This document shows positions 59,106 to 64,000 of a DNA stretch of 64,000 nucleotides, one piece after another (positions within the stretch are counted from its first letter, which is position 1; the number at the start of each line of letters is the position of its first letter). The stretch is from Nocardia brasiliensis NBRC 14402 (GTDB lineage Bacteria; Actinomycetota; Actinomycetes; Mycobacteriales; Mycobacteriaceae): positions 1-64,000 of the forward strand of contig NZ_BAFT02000078.1 in the NCBI RefSeq assembly GCF_000308475.2, in the 5' to 3' direction. The position numbers and the translations under genes are program-made. The notes beneath the pieces were generated by a model. The model had not been told where the DNA came from and searched no databases. It was given only the letters and a program-made list of their open reading frames with translations.

Positions 59106-59993
59106 ATGATCACGGAACCGGGACGGTTCGGCGGTGTCGACCCACGGGTCGCCGACCGCGGACCGACGGCGCTGCGGATCGCGGTCGGCGGTCAGTTGCG
59201 CGCACTGCGCGAGGAGTGCGGCATCACGCGTGAAGCCGCGGGCGACTACATTCGCGGATCGCACGCCAAGATCAGCCGCCTCGAACTCGGCCGCACCGGT
59301 TTCAAGGAACGCGACATCCTCGATCTGCTGACCCTGTACGGCGTCACGGATCCGGACCAGCGCGCGGTGCTGGTCGACCTGGCGCGCGGGGCGAATCAGC
59401 CCGGCTGGTGGCACAGCTACAACGATCTGCTCCCCTCCTGGTTCGAGACGTACCTCGGCCTCGAAGGCGCCGCACAGACGATCAGAACCTTCGAAGGCCA
59501 GCTCGTGCCCGGTCTGCTGCAAACCGACGAGTACACGCATGCGGTGATCGCGGTCAGCCATCACAACGCCGAGGCGACCCGGCGGGTGGAGCTACGCCGC
59601 AGGCGCCGCGAGATCCTGGACATCGAGAACGGACCGGCGCTCTGGGCGGTGCTCGACGAGGCCGTGCTGCATCGCCCGATCGGCGGCCGCAGCGTGCTGC
59701 GCAACCAGATCCGGCATCTGGTGACGATGTCGGACAAGCGCAACGTGACCATCCAGGTGCTGCCCTACCAGGCGGGCGGCCACCCGGCCGCGGGCAGCTC
59801 GTTCACCATGCTCCGCTTCACCGAACGCGAACTGCCCGACATCGTCTACCTGGAACAGCTGACCAGTGCGCTCTACCTGGACCGTCGCGAAGACCTCCAG
59901 CTCTACCGCGAGGTGATGGACCGCCTGGCGGTGCAGGCCGAGCAGCCGGATCGGTCCCGTGAGCTGCTGATCGCCGCCGCCGAGGCGCTGTAG
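59106..59993 (+). CDS. XRE-family HTH regulator with DUF5753 domain
   Basis: A 295-residue protein typical of actinomycetes. Residues 22-80 form an XRE helix-turn-helix (LRALREECGITREAAGDYIRGSHAKISRLELG). Residues 105-290 are DUF5753: WWHSYNDLLPSWFETYLGLE, EGQLVPGLLQTDEYT, RRRRREIL, GSSFTMLRF and DIVYLEQLTSALYL. Genes of this type are usually followed by a small DUF397 protein; none is present here, since the next gene is on the opposite strand 5 bases away. The start ATG has GGAGTAGGAG upstream. Confidence 0.93.
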   Translation: MITEPGRFGGVDPRVADRGPTALRIAVGGQLRALREECGITREAAGDYIRGSHAKISRLELGRTGFKERDILDLLTLYGVTDPDQRAVLVDLARGANQPGWWHSYNDLLPSWFETYLGLEGAAQTIRTFEGQLVPGLLQTDEYTHAVIAVSHHNAEATRRVELRRRRREILDIENGPALWAVLDEAVLHRPIGGRSVLRNQIRHLVTMSDKRNVTIQVLPYQAGGHPAAGSSFTMLRFTERELPDIVYLEQLTSALYLDRREDLQLYREVMDRLAVQAEQPDRSRELLIAAAEAL

Positions 59994-59998
59994 ACCCG

Positions 59999-61162
59999 TC
60001 ACGGGGTGTACGAGCGGATCTCCGGGAACGCCGGGTCTGCCCCGTCGAGCAGCGGCTGCGGCAGCGCGCGGAGGTGCTGATCGAAGAACGCGACGATGTA
60101 GGCGCGGATGATCTCGACGGCACGGTGGCCCGGCAGCGCGGGCGTGGCCGCGGCGTCCGCGCCGAGCAGTGCCGGGGTGTCGAGGAAGGAATTGTGATCG
60201 GCGCCGACGACGGTCAACCAGCGCTTCCAGCCGCGCAGCGCGATCCAGGCGCGGTCCCAGCTCGAATCATGGCCGCCGGGGCGGGTTTCGGCGTCGGTGC
60301 CGAACAGCAGGAACGGCCGATCGCCCAATCGTGTTGCGGCGGTGTCGTCGAAGAAGCTCCCATCCATGTTCACCCCGGCCCGCACCCGCGGATCGGCGGC
60401 CATGGTGGCAGCCGCGGCGGCACCACCGAGGGAGTGTCCGGCCATCCCGATCCGGGCGGTGTCGATCATCCGTGCACGCGTCCAGCTCGGCTGCGCGCCG
60501 GTGAGCCGATCCAGGAGAAACGTCACGTCGCGGGCCCTGGTCTCGACCACCGCGGACAGCGGTAGACCTGCCTCGATGCGTTGGCACACAACGCAAGTCG
60601 ACAAGCGGCCGGCCGGGAACTCGGTGCCGAACGATTCACCCGCGTGGTCGACCGCCGCGACGATATAGCCACGACTGGTCAGTTCCTCGGCCAACGCAGT
60701 GAGCGTGTAGCGCGGTGCGGTGAGGCCCGGCGACAGCACGACGAGCGGGTACGTGCCGTCCACGGGCCGCGCGCCCGCGACGCTGTGCGTCCGTACCGCA
60801 GACAGGGTTTCGGCAGGGATCTCCTGGTCGAGCGCCGAACCACGGAGCAGCGCCGGGATTTCGGCGGCGCTCGCGTACGGTTCGAACGCCCCTGCGCCCG
60901 CCCGCGCCGGGTAGTACATGCTGACCATGAGTTCGCGCGGTGTGCCGGGTGTCCACGGATCGTCCCGGGCGGGATCGACCAGCTGCAGCACGTCTCGTCC
61001 GATCGCGAATTGCCCTGTGGGCGTGGGCAGCCGACCGGGCTGCGCGGCTGTCGCCGACGCGGTGGCGGACGCTGCGGCCGGTTGGTCCGAGGCTCCGGAC
61101 GAACAGGCCGCCACCGCGAGGGTCGCGGTCAAGGCGAGCACGAGGGCAACGGCACTGCGCAT
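59999..61162 (-). CDS. Alpha/beta hydrolase lipoprotein (PAF-acetylhydrolase/lipase-like)
   Basis: A 387-residue lipoprotein. The lipobox is LAVAAC (residues 15-20), followed by a Ser/Ala linker. The hydrolase domain has the substrate-entry motif ELMVSMYYPA, PLVVLSPGLTAPRYT (oxyanion), the nucleophile in GMAGHSLGGAAAAA and the catalytic His in GADHNSF. The arrangement follows platelet-activating-factor acetylhydrolase/polyester-hydrolase-like enzymes. It is probably an extracellular esterase or lipase anchored to the membrane; the substrate is unknown. Confidence 0.87.
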   Translation of the reverse strand: MRSAVALVLALTATLAVAACSSGASDQPAAASATASATAAQPGRLPTPTGQFAIGRDVLQLVDPARDDPWTPGTPRELMVSMYYPARAGAGAFEPYASAAEIPALLRGSALDQEIPAETLSAVRTHSVAGARPVDGTYPLVVLSPGLTAPRYTLTALAEELTSRGYIVAAVDHAGESFGTEFPAGRLSTCVVCQRIEAGLPLSAVVETRARDVTFLLDRLTGAQPSWTRARMIDTARIGMAGHSLGGAAAAATMAADPRVRAGVNMDGSFFDDTAATRLGDRPFLLFGTDAETRPGGHDSSWDRAWIALRGWKRWLTVVGADHNSFLDTPALLGADAAATPALPGHRAVEIIRAYIVAFFDQHLRALPQPLLDGADPAFPEIRSYTP

Positions 61163-61268
61163 GGTGAACTCCGCATCGATCGGCCCGGCGCGAATCGCCG
61201 GTGCTGCGTTCGATATTCACCGCCGCCGCGCAAACCTCCGGCAGGGCGACGGCAAAATCAGGTAAGAC

Positions 61269-61583
61269 TCACGCGCCGCCCGCGGGCTTGCGCAGCTGCG
61301 CGTAGAGTTCGTCGAAGCGATTGCCGAGCACCGTGTAGAGGTCGAGCCAGCCGCTGCTCGCGGCGATTTCGCAGAGCGAGCCGGTGGGCACGAACATGAA
61401 TCGGAGCTCGTCCAGCCGGCTCAGGTCGTGCTGCCGGAGCCGCCCGGCGCAGTCGCTCAGGTCATCGATGAGCTCTTGCTCGTCCGAGTAGCGCCGCTGC
61501 CAGCTCAGGTCCTGCGGCGCCGCGCGCACGACGGCGAGCACGCGGTCGAGGATGCGCAGTATCTCCGCCTCGGGCGACTCCAT
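61269..61583 (-). CDS. Hypothetical protein, 104 residues
   Basis: A 104-residue, probably all-helical cytoplasmic protein without a signal peptide (ILRILDRVLAVVRAAP; DEQELIDDLSDCAGRLR; WLDLYTVLGNRFDELYAQLRK). Codon pattern and composition look coding, the ATG is clear, and the gene fits the gap without overlap. I do not recognise a family. Confidence 0.6.
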   Translation of the reverse strand: MESPEAEILRILDRVLAVVRAAPQDLSWQRRYSDEQELIDDLSDCAGRLRQHDLSRLDELRFMFVPTGSLCEIAASSGWLDLYTVLGNRFDELYAQLRKPAGGA

Positions 61584-61613
61584 GCCGCCAGCATGGCATG
61601 CCGGCGCGCGGGT

Positions 61614-62468
61614 TCAGTACCGGTGCAGGATCAAATCGGTCTTCAGCACGTCGGTCGGGGCCAGCCAGCCTTTGGACCGCAACGTACTGATCGCCTGGTC
61701 ACGCAACGCGCTCGCCTGCGCCGAAGTGTCTGTCTTGAAGGACAATTCGATGATCGTCTCGGTGCCGTCGCCCGCGGCGTTGCGCACCGGCACCACCTCG
61801 ACGTCGAGGTCGGCGCCCTGCCAGCTGCCGGACCAGCTCTTCGCCTGGACCGGACCGTACTGCCGGGAGTCCGCGAGCTCGGTCTTACCCCAGTTCGAGC
61901 CGGACCAGTTCTGCAACTTCCCGGGAATCTGATCGACCAGGATCCTGCGCGCCTCGGCTTCGGCGGGCAACGCGGTGCCCTGGTAGCCCTTCGCCGACGC
62001 GGACTTCTTGTTCGCGAAACTCAACGTCATCTTGTCGTAGGTCCAATCGACCTGCGCGTCGTAGTTGGTGTCGGAGGAGTCGAAACCCTGCTGGTTGGCC
62101 TTGGTCAGCGCGGCGTCGAGATCGCCGTCCACGACCGGGAAGCGCTTCTTGTAGTTGAGGTCGAACGAGCTGCCGTCCTTGTGCCGCAACCGCACGCTCC
62201 AGCCCGCGCCGTTCAAGTCCAGTGGGGCGGTGTCGAAGTATTCGTAGGCGAGCGCCTTGGCGCTGCCGCCGAGCCCGAAGGTGGTGCGCACGTCCGCGTT
62301 CGGCGCGCCGGAGGCGTCCAGCGCCCCGGCCACCAGATTGAGTTTCACCTCGAAACTCGGCTCCGCGTTCGAGGCCGCCGCCGCTACCGGAACCGGTCCC
62401 GTCGCGGTGCTGCCGATGGTCACGGCCAGTGCCGCGACAGCGATGAGGAGACCGCGGCTGATCTTCAT
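61614..62468 (-). CDS. Exported protein with CYTH-like domain features
   Basis: A 284-residue secreted protein. The ATG at 62468 gives a signal peptide (residues 3-32) ending at VAAAAS. The mature part begins FEVKLNLV and continues with YEYFDTAPLDLNGAGWSVRL and RHKDG, then LNYKKRFPV. This order resembles the first strands of CYTH/triphosphate tunnel enzymes (ExExK-like strand, YFDT-x-L-x-x-x-G-x-x-LRxR), although the ExExK motif is only partly kept. Later WSGSNWGKTELADSRQYG does not match known members. Triphosphatase activity outside the cell would be unusual, so the function is open. Confidence 0.7.
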   Translation of the reverse strand: MKISRGLLIAVAALAVTIGSTATGPVPVAAAASNAEPSFEVKLNLVAGALDASGAPNADVRTTFGLGGSAKALAYEYFDTAPLDLNGAGWSVRLRHKDGSSFDLNYKKRFPVVDGDLDAALTKANQQGFDSSDTNYDAQVDWTYDKMTLSFANKKSASAKGYQGTALPAEAEARRILVDQIPGKLQNWSGSNWGKTELADSRQYGPVQAKSWSGSWQGADLDVEVVPVRNAAGDGTETIIELSFKTDTSAQASALRDQAISTLRSKGWLAPTDVLKTDLILHRY

Positions 62469-62582
62469 TCTCGACATCATCGAAGCGTGCGAGCGCAAAG
62501 TGGCCGACAGGCAAGTGGCAGGCGGCCGCCACGTGAAGTCTCCCAGGCAAACACACCGCTACCCTAGCGAGCCGGACCGCTG

Positions 62583-64000
62583 TCAGCGGCGAGCAGGGCG
62601 TCGATAGGCGAGCCATCGACCGGTCGCGGGCGCGAGCGCGCACCACAGCGGAATCAGGAACAGGACCAGCCCGCCGCTGCAGAACGTCCGGCCGACCGGG
62701 TAGTGGTTCGCCACGCTGGCCGCCAAGCCGAGCAACGCGGCCAGCACGGCGAGGCCGCACCCGCCGACCACCACCGTGCGGCCGATGCGCTTGCGCGCCA
62801 GCAAAGCCACGGCACCGAAGATCAGCACGACCGACAGCAACGCGCCCACGAAACCGAGCGCGAGGTACTCGAGGGTGAAGTCGAAGCCCGGTCCCCGCTG
62901 TCTGCCCGACCGCAGTTCGGTCGCGGCGGCGAAAGCCGGGAGCAGCGAGATCAGGCCGTACATCCCGGCGAGCACGGCGGCGGTCCGCGCGGTCGCGCCC
63001 GAGGGCGGCGGCGGATCACCCACCGGCGACATGTTCCACGGATAGACCGACGCACCGCCGGACCCGGCCGCGCTCGGCGGCTGGGCGACCATCGTCGGGA
63101 CGGCCCGGCGCTGCGCATCGCCGTCCTCGACGGCGGCCCGGCGCGTCTCGGGACGCTGCGGCTCGGCGCGCCGGGGTTCCGGACGCTGCGGTTCCAGTCG
63201 CTGCGGTTCCGGTCGCTGCGGGTGCGGACGCTGCGGTTCTGCCCGCGAGGGTTCCGCTCGCGCGGATTCAGGCCGCGCGTTGTGCACCGTCGGCGACAGT
63301 CGAGCTGCGGGTACCGCGGGCCGATGCAGCGCGGCCGCCGCGGCATGCGCGAATTCGCTACAGGTGGCGAATCTTTCGTGTCGCTGCTTGGCCATCGCGC
63401 GACCGATCACCTCGTCCAGCCCCGCGGGAAGATCGCGGCGGCTGTCGCTGAGCCGCGGCACCGGTTTGGCGAGGTGGCCCGCGATGATCTGGCCCGGGTT
63501 GGTCGCGGGGAACGGCGTCTGCCCGGCCAGCAGCGTGAAAAGCGTGCAGGCGAGCGAATATTGGTCGGCGCGATGATCGATGGTCTCACCGGAGAGCTGC
63601 TCGGGCGAGGCGTAGGCCAGAGTGGCGGTGAACGTGCCGGTGGCGGTCAGCTTGGTGTCGGAGTCGAGCTGGCGGGCGATGCCGAAATCGGTGAGGATCG
63701 CCCGCGGCCCGCGCCCGGAGTCCGGTTCGGCCAGCAGGATATTCGCGGGTTTGATGTCACGGTGCAACACGCCGCGGCTGTGCGCGTAGTCGAGCGCGTC
63801 GGCGGTCTCGGCGACGAGCCGCACGATCTGCGCGGGCGCCGTGGCGCGCGGATTCATCCGCGCCGCATCGGTACCCGCGACGTACTGCATGGAGATCCAC
63901 AGGTGCCCGTCCTGGGTGCCGCGATCGTAGATGCCGACGATGCCCGGATGTTCCAGTCGGGCAACGACATTGGCCTCCTGCTCGAACCGGCGGCGCAGTT
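62583..64000 (-). CDS. Serine/threonine protein kinase (5' end beyond the window)
   Basis: A PknB-type receptor-like kinase; the N-terminal lobe lies past position 64000. Visible in frame: FEQEANVVARLEHPGIVGIYDRG, then the catalytic loop HRDIKPANILL, DFG as LTDFGIARQL, APE as YASPEQLSGE, and HRADQYSLACTLF. After the kinase comes a linker with about eight short repeats of the type QRPEPQR/RAEPQRPE, then four transmembrane helices near the C-terminus (for example LISLLPAFAAATEL and LGFVGALLSVVLIFGAVALL) instead of PASTA domains. It would phosphorylate cytosolic targets at the membrane; the input signal is unknown. Confidence 0.92.
   Translation of the reverse strand, partial: LRRRFEQEANVVARLEHPGIVGIYDRGTQDGHLWISMQYVAGTDAARMNPRATAPAQIVRLVAETADALDYAHSRGVLHRDIKPANILLAEPDSGRGPRAILTDFGIARQLDSDTKLTATGTFTATLAYASPEQLSGETIDHRADQYSLACTLFTLLAGQTPFPATNPGQIIAGHLAKPVPRLSDSRRDLPAGLDEVIGRAMAKQRHERFATCSEFAHAAAAALHRPAVPAARLSPTVHNARPESARAEPSRAEPQRPHPQRPEPQRLEPQRPEPRRAEPQRPETRRAAVEDGDAQRRAVPTMVAQPPSAAGSGGASVYPWNMSPVGDPPPPSGATARTAAVLAGMYGLISLLPAFAAATELRSGRQRGPGFDFTLEYLALGFVGALLSVVLIFGAVALLARKRIGRTVVVGGCGLAVLAALLGLAASVANHYPVGRTFCSGGLVLFLIPLWCALAPATGRWLAYRRPARR

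Noticed and set aside
1..64000. tRNA, rRNA, transposase or prophage genes
   Set aside because: I looked for cloverleaf-like segments, transposase DDE/HUH motifs and phage proteins and found nothing I could support.

Overview
The window reads as chromosomal DNA of a high-GC, mycolic-acid actinobacterium, most likely Nocardia. Supporting this are LGFP-repeat surface proteins, F420-dependent luciferase-like oxidoreductases, MMPL and PapA-like lipid machinery, a DUF559 protein, an XRE/DUF5753 regulator and, above all, a gene set matching the nocardiolactone (nlt) beta-lactone pathway. I saw no rRNA or tRNA gene, transposase, phage gene or CRISPR array.

Layout. 1-600: imperfect tandem repeats of about 81 bp. 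783-10593: an LGFP/papain-like exported protein, a lipoprotein, two F420 oxidoreductases flanking a cyclodeaminase-family protein, an L,D-transpeptidase, a hydrolase and an ABC exporter divergent from a MarR regulator across a large dyad. 12093-17960: a catabolic locus on the minus strand (MFS permease, GntR regulator, two-subunit TPP-dependent 2-oxoacid decarboxylase, aldehyde dehydrogenase, enolase-superfamily dehydratase). Related 16-bp operator-like sites, two per promoter and 21 bp apart, lie upstream of its two transcription units. 18183-26365: a FolD-family protein lacking key catalytic residues, a DUF218 protein, a 19-bp repeat array between hairpins, a PrmC-like methyltransferase, an SDR/aldehyde dehydrogenase pair with a TetR, and a reductase/TetR divergent pair.

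26856-35149 is the most interesting region: seven tightly spaced genes, most coupled by 4-base stop/start overlaps. They encode an OleA-like thiolase with catalytic Cys, an OleA-like partner without it, an OleC-like beta-lactone synthetase, a small hydrophobic protein, an OleD-like 2-alkyl-3-ketoacid reductase, a PapA/condensation-type acyltransferase and an MMPL exporter. No OleB decarboxylase is present, so the beta-lactone should be retained rather than turned into an olefin. The acyltransferase and exporter suggest that the lactone lipid is further acylated and moved to the envelope.

35233-47714: a small zinc-ribbon protein, a thioredoxin-reductase-like flavoprotein, a nucleotidyltransferase, a fatty acid desaturase, a duplicated-domain protein, an S1/P1 nuclease, a GNAT, then three copies of a 61-bp palindromic element around a DUF559 gene and an unusual amine oxidase-cyclic nucleotide-binding fusion, then an MFS exporter. 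47790-64000: LysR, MocR and DJ-1 genes with clear inverted repeats, an archaeal/eukaryal-type prolyl-tRNA synthetase, a LysE exporter, a junction of two gene remnants (cupin and AraC), lipoproteins and hydrolases, a two-component system, an orphan DUF5753 regulator, an exported CYTH-like protein and a Ser/Thr kinase cut by the window end.

All functions are read from the translated sequence and recalled family motifs; no database search was run.
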